A DNA stretch of 64,000 nucleotides, taken from Bacteroidota bacterium. Its GTDB lineage: Bacteria > Bacteroidota > Bacteroidia > Flavobacteriales > Weeksellaceae. Each line of letters begins with the position of its first letter. Position 1 is the stretch's first letter. The notes below the pieces were generated by a model. The model saw only the letters and a list, made by a program, of their open reading frames with translations. It was not told where the DNA came from and did not search any database. Below are positions 17,901 through 25,860 of the stretch, one piece after another. The translations under genes were made by a program, and so were the position numbers. Location of the stretch: assembly GCA_023461035.1 (NCBI GenBank), contig JAEWOD010000021.1:1-64000 (forward strand), read 5' to 3'.

Positions 17901-18071
17901 ATCATAATAGCCGATTACCAAATGATCTTCCTGGTCATACACCAATGAATTTCTTCCCACTCCGCCTTCTGAAATTCCCAGCGGATTTCCGATCGGTTCC
18001 CATACTTGCGCCTGTATTTCCTGAATGAAAACACTCCAAAGAAACACATAAAAAAATAGTGATTTTCTCAT
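14910..18071 (-). CDS. Large secreted Ig-like (BIG2) repeat protein with T9SS type A signal
   Basis: A 1053-residue exported protein. Signal peptide (MRKSLFFYVFLWSVFIQEIQAQ); a first 370-residue region of repeated beta blades (YNSLSVDSNG, SLTIDSENNLYVAYVS, TSIAVGANGIVYIAL, NSLAVDSMGNLALAF), probably a beta-propeller; then three BIG2 domains (about 385-460, 470-550, 745-815) with the signature VSVDENGLVTG and VATVRATS; two matching jelly-roll-like blocks (about 555-735 and 820-965); and a T9SS type A tail (YYPNPVKDQLNIVS, PGAYIFKATLENGQVETFKVWKK). No enzyme motif. Likely a surface adhesin or structural protein. Confidence 0.88.
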   Translation of the reverse strand: MRKSLFFYVFLWSVFIQEIQAQVWEPIGNPLGISEGGVGRNSLVYDQEDHLVIGYYDASVAKGSVQKFDGTEWSYLGGVPGMTPGYATYNSLSVDSNGIPYFFNQAGWPDMGHEARRFVNGAWEDLPNVTDAQMNYNSSTFSFNDVLFAANNENNGTIKKFVDGAWVQVGNTGFTNGSPTYLDMAAGSNGKVYVSFNNNGYLHVYENDETATSSDNWQPVGGIVDLAAAANSENYNSSLTIDSENNLYVAYVSSGAGGYKLNAKKFDGTTWTQLGPENFTDFSVQHTSIAVGANGIVYIALSIWEDAAFLRNLVMAYDGDTNSWYQAGTGYASENQATFNSLAVDSMGNLALAFMDSGLGKLSVKKLNLFIPAAETVEITTEGGVAPEITVDNGSLQLVATVSPEEASQEVVWSITEGETFASIDQNGLLTATASNTVVTVKAHSAENSSIFDTIDVNITNQQSEVEAESLTVSTLDEVYPDIFEIGGTLQLLATVLPAEADQYVTWTVEEGSDVVSVDENGLVTGWEEGFAIIRATHEDGVLSDEIRVNVWENGCSQGHESMIFGLGYNITKNNGAKGADDFVVESGVQFELGTVRLSVISPANVDLTSFDLKIFKNKHGEMPGEEMITLTNLVPSSQKFVRDWDFGQFQYEVELNLPETLTLSQGTYWMQPLATAANGGSVYWDITVYGTIGGDYQIDYLDGNGWRKLADGGFDAVFDVSGNCTLMPVLITTVDGTDASVLVGETLALQAEVFGTENQEVIWSITEGEDLITIDENGLVTGVEVGVATVRATSVENDAYDEIEVTVVSPIACMQEVLGNGHEDGYATSTYQMAVDIDVPEGTEFVIYKVKPITINYSTAFQFKFYSDDEGLPGSELFTVDGTIIDDISTGSWDGTSFWGHEYTVELNEPVELAGGKYWMEIVTDAFAMESTSQNIIGLPVALNSGGNWSTANNKDLVYKLLGECDELLTTNNPVAAQFAYYPNPVKDQLNIVSNKNLTKVEIYNLAGQRISEQSLNASNTSISTQQLSPGAYIFKATLENGQVETFKVWKK

Positions 18072-18230
18072 ATTTGTTGCTAATTATTTTAATTTAGAAT
18101 AAATATAAATTATAATTTTTGGCGAAAGTAAGTTGAGAAAAAACAAAAACCAGCTAAAAACCTACACAATACTTTACTTCGTGAGAAATATCAGCTACAC
18201 AACGTCTACTCATAATTGATTTACAATTAC

Positions 18231-19667
18231 TTACGAAATCAAATCAATCCAATTATAAATGTCAGCTTCCGACGGAATACGAAGTCTTTTCCGGATTCGG
18301 TATTTTTTATTCTGAACGGTACGGGGTTCTATGGAACTCAGTTTAGCAATATCCTTGGTTGAAATATTCAATTTTAACAAGGCACAAAACTCTATTTCGG
18401 ATTTTGATAGCTGTGGATTGATTGCCAGTAATTTATCGGAGAAACCGGGAAATGTCTGGTCAAAGCTGTACATAAATGCCGGATCGTCTTTTTTCGCCAT
18501 TTCCAACAGATGATGATAGGATTCCTGAAGTTTCTCTATCGGAACATCGCGGCTTCGCTTTTTCTTTAATTTGAAATAAATTAATCCGGCAATTGAAACA
18601 AACAGAATTCCAGCCAATCCCCAAATCCAATTGTTAGGAAAAGAATCCGATTCCTGCTTTTTCTCGCGGTCTATTACTTTTTGAAGCGAATTGTATTTTC
18701 CTTTCAAAATATTGATTTCCAACTCTTTCAATTTATTTTCATACAAAATAACACTGTCCGTATTCCCCTTTTTTCCAAACACGTCTATCATAGCCGTATA
18801 AACTTCCTTTGCATTTAATTCCACACCAATTTTCTGACTGATTCCCATGGATTTATAGAAATAATCCAGTGCTTCTTCGTAATTCTTTTTTTCAACTTTT
18901 ACCTTTCCAAGCACGAAATAATTCATCATCATGATTTTGTCGTCCACCGCATCTTTTGGTTTTAGTTGAATGGATTGATTGGCATAATAAGCAGCGGAAT
19001 CTATATCAAACAGCAAATAAAGGGTTGAAACATTTGAATAATTCACATACTGAAACCGGTTTATATCTTCCGGATTTTGCAAAGTTTCATAACTTTTTAT
19101 GGCCTGAAGCAACTTTTTTACTGCCATTTCCGGCTCACCTTTGTCTGAATATACATTGGCAAAACTGTTCAAAACATTGGCTTTTGCAAAGAAAATCCTA
19201 GGATTCCGGGAAGTCTCATTGTCCAGTGTTTCATAGGCTATGTTCAGGTTTTGCAAGGCTTTTTCATGCATTCCGTTGATGGAATAGGCTTCCGCCAGAT
19301 AAATATTGGCCATCGCCTGCGAATACAAATCTTTGAATCTTTTTGCCTGAACCTGAAGAATTTCAGCCCCGGTCATCAAATCACCCAACTGGTTTTTGCT
19401 GTAAAAATATTTGCATTTCCGATCCAAAATTATCAGTTCCGCCAACGTATCTTTCTGTGCCCGGGCTTCTGATAGAATTTCGTCAAACTGCCGGTATGCA
19501 GCATCTAAATTCTCCTGAAACAACTTCCCGTTTTCATCTAATTTAGAACGAAGCCCGGACGAAACGGATTGCCCTAAAAGAACCGGTATAAAGACAAAAA
19601 AAACAATAAGAAAAGCCCATCTGACCTGTGCTTTTTTTTCATTTCTCCCCGACCATTTACCTGACAT
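18231..19667 (-). CDS. TPR membrane protein with C-terminal HTH (LuxR-like) DNA-binding domain
   Basis: A 478-residue protein. N-terminal hydrophobic segment (about 17-33), periplasmic TPR array (about 50-310: AEAYSINGMHEKALQNLNIAYETL, ANVYSDKGEPEMAVKKLLQAI, VLGKVKVEKKNYEEALDYFYKSM), one transmembrane helix (about 345-365: NWIWGLAGILFVSIAGLIYF), and a cytoplasmic end with a LuxR/GerE-like helix-turn-helix (ISTKDIAKLSSIEPRTVQNKKYRIRKRL). This is a common Bacteroidota one-piece regulator: a signal sensed outside through TPRs, with DNA bound inside. Target genes are unknown. Confidence 0.87.
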   Translation of the reverse strand: MSGKWSGRNEKKAQVRWAFLIVFFVFIPVLLGQSVSSGLRSKLDENGKLFQENLDAAYRQFDEILSEARAQKDTLAELIILDRKCKYFYSKNQLGDLMTGAEILQVQAKRFKDLYSQAMANIYLAEAYSINGMHEKALQNLNIAYETLDNETSRNPRIFFAKANVLNSFANVYSDKGEPEMAVKKLLQAIKSYETLQNPEDINRFQYVNYSNVSTLYLLFDIDSAAYYANQSIQLKPKDAVDDKIMMMNYFVLGKVKVEKKNYEEALDYFYKSMGISQKIGVELNAKEVYTAMIDVFGKKGNTDSVILYENKLKELEINILKGKYNSLQKVIDREKKQESDSFPNNWIWGLAGILFVSIAGLIYFKLKKKRSRDVPIEKLQESYHHLLEMAKKDDPAFMYSFDQTFPGFSDKLLAINPQLSKSEIEFCALLKLNISTKDIAKLSSIEPRTVQNKKYRIRKRLRIPSEADIYNWIDLIS

Positions 19668-19701
19668 TTTTTTTCCTATTTGTTTGATTTCTTTGCCTAT
19701 G

Positions 19702-19709
19702 CAAATATA
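19702..19709 (-). promoter_or_regulatory. -7 promoter element of the TPR/HTH regulator gene
   Basis: The minus strand reads TATATTTG, a perfect TAnnTTTG box, 34 bases upstream of the start codon. Confidence 0.5.
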
Positions 19710-19788
19710 CAGGATAATTTAAATTCGTTCTAAATAATTAAACCTCGGATTCCTCAAAGTTTCATCAATTTATACTAATAACTTATGC

Positions 19789-20027
19789 TAATTTTGAATC
19801 CAATGAAAACACTGATTATAGCTGACGTACAAAACAATTTTCTAAAAAACGGAAGTTTAGCCGTTCCCAACGGAAATGACGTTATTCCGGTCATCAATAA
19901 AATCCAAAATGACTTTGCATTAATTGTTGCTACCAAGAGTAGCATCCGGAAAATCATAAAAGCTTTGCGGCGGAACGTCCCGGAAAAAATAGATTTGAAA
20001 TCTACTTCATCCTATATTAATAATTAA
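19789..20027 (+). pseudogene. pncA: Decayed duplicate of pncA (nicotinamidase)
   Basis: The first 45 or so codons from ATG 19803 closely match the intact pncA at 28335: L-I-I-x-D-x-Q-N-x-F, then an identical LKNGSLAVPNGN, at high nucleotide identity. After IVAT a one-base loss relative to intact pncA shifts the frame (DNA matching QDWHPQNHKSF continues in another frame as SSIRKIIKA), and a second gap follows. A stop comes at 20027, so two thirds of the enzyme, with the catalytic Cys, is gone. A TAATTTTG box (19789-19796) precedes it, as before intact pncA, so the promoter was copied too. Confidence 0.8.
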
Positions 20028-20908
20028 AAACTCCCTACAAGACCAATCTGCCCTGCCCCCAAAGTCAGATTCCATTTGACTTTCCGGTTATCTTTGATTT
20101 TAAATCCAAAATCATCCACTTTATTTCCATAACGTTTATTTCGTTTGAGAAAACTGTCTACTCCTTCTACTATCGCAACACTCATGACTAAACTTAATGT
20201 GACATCTGTAAACCAATGCGCTCCTTCCCAAAGCCGGGAAACCGGTGTGATAAGTCCGACCGCATAGAGTCCTCCTTTGATCCAATAACTGTCAAATTGT
20301 TTGGACAAAGCATAAATCGTAGTGGTAGATAACATCGTGTGCCCTGATGGAAAAGAACCATAGGCCTGTCCGCCTCTAAACAAACGAAACTGATTTTGCC
20401 CTTTATCCAGATTCGGCCTACCTCTTCCGACTACAGTTTTCATGGTTTGTTGCGCTATACCGCCAATCACAGAAGAAGTGACCAATAAAACACCTGTTTC
20501 CCTGATCTCTTCGTTGTCCGTAAATAATCCGACCAAATAAACTCCCGCAGTCAGGCTGTAATTTGCTTCAGGCCGACCGAAAACCCAGCCAAATTCTTTT
20601 ACTACCCCCGGGATATCATCGGATTGATCTATAAAAAATTCACTGATTTCCTCATCTGCCAAATACAAAATCGCCAATCCCGCTGTGGTAGCTCCTGCCA
20701 CGATGAAATCATCTTTTTGCCAACGGGCAGGTTGCGTAAAACCATTGACCGTCCCTCCTAAAATAGAAACTGCATCGTATTTGAAATTCTTCCATAATTT
20801 ATTTTGGGTTTTCGTACGGACTGAATCTTGAATTATTGAAACACTGTCGTTTTGCGAAAAAACCAACACACAGAAAAAAAATGGTATGATTGAAAAAATT
20901 GTTTTCAT
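20024..20908 (-). CDS. PAP2-family phosphatase
   Basis: A 294-residue exported or membrane phosphatase of the PAP2 (type 2 phosphatidic acid phosphatase) superfamily. Signal peptide (MKTIFSIIPFFFCVLVFS); the three signature motifs are complete: K-T-V-V-G-R-G-R-P-N, PSGHT, and SRLWEGAHWFTDV with the catalytic His. It removes phosphate from lipid or isoprenoid phosphates at the envelope; the substrate is not known. It follows the metallophosphoesterase/barrel gene by six bases on the same strand, so the two are probably one operon. Confidence 0.9.
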   Translation of the reverse strand: MKTIFSIIPFFFCVLVFSQNDSVSIIQDSVRTKTQNKLWKNFKYDAVSILGGTVNGFTQPARWQKDDFIVAGATTAGLAILYLADEEISEFFIDQSDDIPGVVKEFGWVFGRPEANYSLTAGVYLVGLFTDNEEIRETGVLLVTSSVIGGIAQQTMKTVVGRGRPNLDKGQNQFRLFRGGQAYGSFPSGHTMLSTTTIYALSKQFDSYWIKGGLYAVGLITPVSRLWEGAHWFTDVTLSLVMSVAIVEGVDSFLKRNKRYGNKVDDFGFKIKDNRKVKWNLTLGAGQIGLVGSF

Positions 20909-20914
20909 TAAAAT

Positions 20915-23900
20915 CTAAAAATTGAATCCTAAACCAAAAGCCAATCGGTTGCCTTCCTCCGAATGAAACAAACTCAAATTCAAACTGGTCATTTCTGCCG
21001 CATTTAACCAAATTCCACCTCCAAATGAAGTATGCCATTTGTCCGAATCCTCTCCTTTATTCCAAACTCGTCCATAGTCAAATCCACCCAAGATACCATA
21101 TTTCACAGGAATAAACCCCTTTCCGGAACCAATCAGCAACCTCAAATCCGAACTCTGGAAATAGGAGGTTTTTCCCAGAAAACGTTCATTCCGAAGTCCG
21201 CGGATTCCCTCATCTCCACCTATCGTTGCACCTTGGAAAAACTCAAATTCATCATTTAAAATCCATTTTCCCTTGAATAAAGTTGAAAATACCAATTTTC
21301 CGCTCGGAATCAATTTATGTGTCAATCCCAAATGCGATTCGATAGTAGCAAAATTCTGTTTCGTTTCTTCCAGATTGACAGTCCAACCGGCTTGGGCGTT
21401 AAAGGTAAATCCCAAAGTCGGAAACGCTACATGGTCATAATTTTCATACGAATAGGAAACAGTTGGAGAAGCAAAAAACTGACTGTGAAATACTTCCGGA
21501 TTCACTTCATTTGAAAGCGAAACAAATCGACCGTCAGTCCGATCGGTTTTAATTCTCTCCAAATCCACTCCTGCTTTGATTTTCGTTCCATATCTTCCGT
21601 TTCGCACCAAAGAAGGAGAAAAAGAAAGCGTCTGCATTTTCACTCGGTTGAAATCCATCCCGAATTTTTCATCAAAATTTTCCGTTTCGTTTCCAAATCC
21701 AAAATAATTGATGCTGAAATTTGGGCTTGTAAATCTTGCGTCCAGATTGAGATTCCAGTCGGCAATTACATTGACAAATTCGCCTCTGTATTCCAATTCA
21801 AAACCGTTCGTGGCGAAATAATACATTCCGTTAAAATGGTGTTTCTGAGAGAAAGGATCTCGGTTGAATTGGTTGATTTCATACGAAAGATTGGCGCCGA
21901 TTTTTACGCCGTCATCCGGATTATATCCCGCATTGGGCAAAGCAAAAAACGCATTGTATTTGGGTTTATAAAAATCATAATTGTTCAGATTGTAATTATC
22001 GGTCAGCCTGAATCTTGCTCCTCCCCGGCTTTCGATCGTATTCTTCTTAGTTTCATAATCGTAAACGACAATTTTTTTTCCATTCTCAATTCGGAACACA
22101 TCGTTGTTTTGCCCACCAATTATTCGAATTTTAATGTACTTGTTACTTTTTCCTGCCACTTCAAATTCATCATCATCATCCAATCCGTACATCCAGATTT
22201 CTTGGGTTAATTCCGGCGAATAAATTCTTTCCGAAACCAATTCATCCCCTTCTTTTTTGATCCGATAAATTTTAACTTCGGTTTCTCCGTTTTCCAAACG
22301 ATTAATTAGAAATTTGTCCTTTTTATCTGTCCCAATTATCACCACTCTTTTTTGAAGAAAACGATAACGTTCCACCGCCCAATTTACCAACTGACTTCTA
22401 CGAATTTTTAAATCTTCTATGATTTGTTTCGTGGTTTCATCCTGCACTTCTTCAGGCAATTGCGCAAATGCTTTTTCGATGAGTTCATCGGTCAAATTTT
22501 CCTGGATGAATTTCGCCTGTTCCACCCAATCTTTTTCTTCTGCCTTATGAATAAAAGCGATGTCCAACGGATACCCCGATTTGTTCAACCATTTCAAACT
22601 TTTAGGTTTCTCATCAAAATGCTGAAAATGACGAATTGCCGGAATGTTCAGCAATAATTTTAATAAAACACCGTCATAACGTGCAAAAACCTGATCTCGG
22701 TCACGCGGGATGGGTCGGTACAAATTAATTCCTTCTTGTTTATGTTCTGCCCAGCGCCACTGATCCTGATGCCGGTCCCAGTCTCCCAAAAGCATATCAA
22801 ATATCCGAGCTTTTATAAAGGCCTGCTCGTCCACTTTTGCTTTTTCATTTTTCTGCAAAGCCAACAGTAAATCCGTCGTGCTGATGATATCATCTGCTTC
22901 CCCAAAGCTCGATTCTTTACTCTGCTCGGACATCGGGCGTTTTTCAAGCATATAAAATTCATCCCCGAAATCTTTGTTGAACTTCCCCAAACTATTTTGT
23001 TTTGGAACATAAAAAAGTTCCGGATCTGTATGGTTGATTCCCAATGGATCTGATAATTTACTGACTATGAACGGATAAAAAGGGTTAGAAGATGTATAAA
23101 AATCATAAAGAAAAACCGATGCTCCGGTTTCTTCAAAATCCTCTTTCATAAATTGTTCCGGATACAAGGATTGCAAAAATCGTGTAGTGTTTTTTTTCAG
23201 CGAGCGCATAGAGTATTCTTTTCCGTCTTTATCTGCTAAACGCAACGAATTTGACTGCATCCCTCCCCCTGCTCTCAGCGGCTTCAAACCACTATACAAA
23301 GTATCCAATTCAGCAACAGACACGTTGATTTTCATTCCATAGTAATCACGGTATTTCCTTCCGAAAAGCCAATTATGCAATCCGCTTTTATCTGTTAATT
23401 CTTTTGGATAAATGGAAGCTGTAATCGTTGAGGAAAAATCTTCCGGATAGTTCGACCCATCTGAATCTGAACTTAATCCATCCTGAATTTTTCTTACAAA
23501 CAATAGCTTCTCTTCTTGGTTTTCATTCCCGAAATAGGAAATTTGCGCACTTCCATCTTTGTAAATATCCAAAACGGCATATCCTTGCTTTCCGTACGAA
23601 AAATCGTTTGGATAGACAGTTCTGACACGATCTGTTTTGGAAGCTGCGCCGCTGATGATTTGTTTGATGTTATCGTGTTCGATATATTGAAGATTATGTT
23701 CATGACCGGACAGCACGATGACATTGTCCCGATCAGTAATTTCGGTTTTGATACGGTTGGATAATTCTCTGTATGGTTTGCTGTGAATGTCCTGTGGAAT
23801 CCCGACCGTTTTTCGAATCAAACTAAACAAAGAGCCGATGACGGGCAACGGGATTTTACCTACGGGATATAATTGTTGTTCTACCGACCAAAGCTGACCG

Positions 23901-24631
23901 CCGTGAGAACTATTGGACATCAGCGGATGATGGATGGCCAATAGGATGGTTTCATTTTGAAATTTGTTCAATTCTCCTTTGAATTCATCCCAAAAAGCAT
24001 CACGGGTTTTAATGTCGCAATCATCATTGATGATCGGATAGTTGTCCCAATCCTCCAGATACCATTGGGAATCAATTGCCAGCAAAACTATTTCATCCGT
24101 TATTTTCAATCGTTCAATTCCGCAACTTTTACGCGGAAGAAACGATTTTTTATCATTTAAATATTCAGTGACCAATTTTTCCTGTTCCTGTAATCCTTTC
24201 AGACCGCTGTACCAATCGTGATTTCCGGGAATAAAAACGGTATTTCCTTTAAATTCTTTCGCGATTTCCAACTGGAAATTCAGTTTTTCTTCAGCCAATT
24301 TTCGTTTTTCAACATCTGAAGAATCCGGAATTCCTTTCGGATATACGTTGTCGCCTAAAAATAGGATGGTTGCGTTTTTATCGGAAGACTTTATCCTTTC
24401 TTTGAAAAATTTAAGCGTTTGCTGTGATTCGGTTTCTTCGGAATTTCCGGCATCACCAATTAAATAAAAACGATGTGAAAGTTGAGTAGAATCTGAAATA
24501 TTTTCGATAGGATTTTCTACATTTTTCCCAAATTGAGGAGAGTATGTCGTGCAGGATTGTATCAAAAAAAACAAAAAACCAGTTATCCCGATTGCTTTGC
24601 AGAATATAAATTTATTCGATAAAAAAGACAT
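20915..24631 (-). CDS. Metallophosphoesterase fused to an outer-membrane beta-barrel (lipoprotein)
   Basis: A 1238-residue protein. ATG 24631 (MSFLSNKFIF) gives a signal ending in lipobox I-Q-S-C; the longer start at 24655 is rejected. Residues 45-370 are a calcineurin-like phosphoesterase with all metal motifs: GDAGN, GDNVYP, GNHDWY, AIHHPL, SGHEHN. A middle region (about 400-830) is unlike any domain I know, with RPIPRDRDQVFARYDG and DRHQDQW, which recall kinase-fold lipoprotein families. The last 350 residues are alternating strands of an Omp85/BamA-like barrel ending in GLGFNF. Likely a surface phosphatase anchored by its own barrel. In an operon with the PAP2 gene. Confidence 0.85.
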   Translation of the reverse strand: MSFLSNKFIFCKAIGITGFLFFLIQSCTTYSPQFGKNVENPIENISDSTQLSHRFYLIGDAGNSEETESQQTLKFFKERIKSSDKNATILFLGDNVYPKGIPDSSDVEKRKLAEEKLNFQLEIAKEFKGNTVFIPGNHDWYSGLKGLQEQEKLVTEYLNDKKSFLPRKSCGIERLKITDEIVLLAIDSQWYLEDWDNYPIINDDCDIKTRDAFWDEFKGELNKFQNETILLAIHHPLMSNSSHGGQLWSVEQQLYPVGKIPLPVIGSLFSLIRKTVGIPQDIHSKPYRELSNRIKTEITDRDNVIVLSGHEHNLQYIEHDNIKQIISGAASKTDRVRTVYPNDFSYGKQGYAVLDIYKDGSAQISYFGNENQEEKLLFVRKIQDGLSSDSDGSNYPEDFSSTITASIYPKELTDKSGLHNWLFGRKYRDYYGMKINVSVAELDTLYSGLKPLRAGGGMQSNSLRLADKDGKEYSMRSLKKNTTRFLQSLYPEQFMKEDFEETGASVFLYDFYTSSNPFYPFIVSKLSDPLGINHTDPELFYVPKQNSLGKFNKDFGDEFYMLEKRPMSEQSKESSFGEADDIISTTDLLLALQKNEKAKVDEQAFIKARIFDMLLGDWDRHQDQWRWAEHKQEGINLYRPIPRDRDQVFARYDGVLLKLLLNIPAIRHFQHFDEKPKSLKWLNKSGYPLDIAFIHKAEEKDWVEQAKFIQENLTDELIEKAFAQLPEEVQDETTKQIIEDLKIRRSQLVNWAVERYRFLQKRVVIIGTDKKDKFLINRLENGETEVKIYRIKKEGDELVSERIYSPELTQEIWMYGLDDDDEFEVAGKSNKYIKIRIIGGQNNDVFRIENGKKIVVYDYETKKNTIESRGGARFRLTDNYNLNNYDFYKPKYNAFFALPNAGYNPDDGVKIGANLSYEINQFNRDPFSQKHHFNGMYYFATNGFELEYRGEFVNVIADWNLNLDARFTSPNFSINYFGFGNETENFDEKFGMDFNRVKMQTLSFSPSLVRNGRYGTKIKAGVDLERIKTDRTDGRFVSLSNEVNPEVFHSQFFASPTVSYSYENYDHVAFPTLGFTFNAQAGWTVNLEETKQNFATIESHLGLTHKLIPSGKLVFSTLFKGKWILNDEFEFFQGATIGGDEGIRGLRNERFLGKTSYFQSSDLRLLIGSGKGFIPVKYGILGGFDYGRVWNKGEDSDKWHTSFGGGIWLNAAEMTSLNLSLFHSEEGNRLAFGLGFNF

Positions 24632-24659
24632 AAATTCGTAGTAGTTAATATACAATTGA

Positions 24660-25859
24660 ATGAATATAGTTCAAAAAGCCGAAAATTTTATTTTCGAGTT
24701 ATTCAAAGATAAGGTTTCAGACCTACATCTTTACCACAATTTTCAACATATATTTCGTGTAACGCAAGCCGCTATTGAAATAGGAAAAGCTTCAAATGTT
24801 TCGGAAGAGGAAATAGAAATTTTGACGCTGGCAGGATGGCTTCACGACGCCGGATACAGCGTTTCGGATGAAAATCACGAAGAACGAAGTGCAGAAATTG
24901 CCGGAGAATTTTTACGAAATGAAAATTATCCTCCTGAAAAAATAAAAGAAGTTCAGCGAATTATAATTGCCACGCAGGCGCATCATCATCCCGTTGACTT
25001 ATTGGAAGAAATTATAAAAGATGCCGATACTTCGCATTTTGCCGAGGAAAATTATGCCGGAATTTCAGAATTATTACGAGCGGAATGGGAATTAACACAC
25101 AACCAATTTTATACAGATACAGAATGGGCGGAGTTGAACCGAAATTTGTTATTAAATTGTCATCGGTTTTATACGGATTACGCAAAAAATAACTGGAGCA
25201 AAGGAAAGGATGAAAACATCGTTTATCTTCAGAAAAGAATTCAAAAACTGAATTCTCCGGAAGAACAATCAAAAGGAAAAAAGAAAGAAAAGGAAGTAAA
25301 AGATGACAAATCCTTTCGGGCAATAGATACGATGTTTCGGGTTACGCTTAATAACCATACCCGGCTCAGTGAGATCGCCGATAGCAAAGCCAACATACTT
25401 CTTTCGGTCAACGCAATCATTATCACCATCATACTGGGAACCTTAATTCCGAAATTGGATGCGCCTCGAAATGCACATCTCATTTTTCCCACATTTATCC
25501 TGATGATGTCCAGTGTGAGCACGATCATTTTTGCCATACTCTCTACTCGTCCGAAAGTTACGGAAGGTTCTTTTACACGCGAACAAATCAAAAACCGGCA
25601 GATCAATCTCCTTTTCTTTGGCAATTTTCACAAAATGCCGATTGGCGAATACGAATGGGCAATGAATGATTTGATGAAAGACCGTAATGCGCTCTACAAT
25701 GCACTGACGAGGGATTTATATTATTTGGGAATTGTATTGAACCGAAAATACCGTCTTTTAAGAATAACCTATGGAATTTTTATGACAGGAATTATCATTT
25801 CCGTCATCGCTTTTGTGGTCGCGTTTATAAAATTTGGCTCAGGAGCCGGGATGTCTTAA
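24660..25859 (+). CDS. HD phosphohydrolase fused to a PycTM (Pycsar effector-like) membrane domain
   Basis: A 399-residue protein. Residues 1-170 are an HD domain with intact metal motifs: H26 and H30, H62-D63 (LHDAGY), the HHHP stretch at 108-111 and D121 (KDADTSHF). A charged linker (about 195-218) leads to a PycTM/DUF5706-type domain (RAIDTMFRVTLNNHTRLSEIADSKANILLSVN) with transmembrane helices at about 246-264, 273-295 and 368-391. PycTM proteins are membrane-damaging effectors of Pycsar anti-phage defence, switched on by cCMP or cUMP. No cyclase gene is near. The HD part could hydrolyse a nucleotide signal. The start lies 28 bases from the divergent gene. Confidence 0.86.
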   Translation: MNIVQKAENFIFELFKDKVSDLHLYHNFQHIFRVTQAAIEIGKASNVSEEEIEILTLAGWLHDAGYSVSDENHEERSAEIAGEFLRNENYPPEKIKEVQRIIIATQAHHHPVDLLEEIIKDADTSHFAEENYAGISELLRAEWELTHNQFYTDTEWAELNRNLLLNCHRFYTDYAKNNWSKGKDENIVYLQKRIQKLNSPEEQSKGKKKEKEVKDDKSFRAIDTMFRVTLNNHTRLSEIADSKANILLSVNAIIITIILGTLIPKLDAPRNAHLIFPTFILMMSSVSTIIFAILSTRPKVTEGSFTREQIKNRQINLLFFGNFHKMPIGEYEWAMNDLMKDRNALYNALTRDLYYLGIVLNRKYRLLRITYGIFMTGIIISVIAFVVAFIKFGSGAGMS

Positions 25860-25860
25860 T

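Noticed and set aside
21836..22210. A 124-codon plus-strand frame inside the metallophosphoesterase/barrel gene
   Set aside because: Lies wholly antisense to a confident long gene, with no promoter box and no plausible domain.
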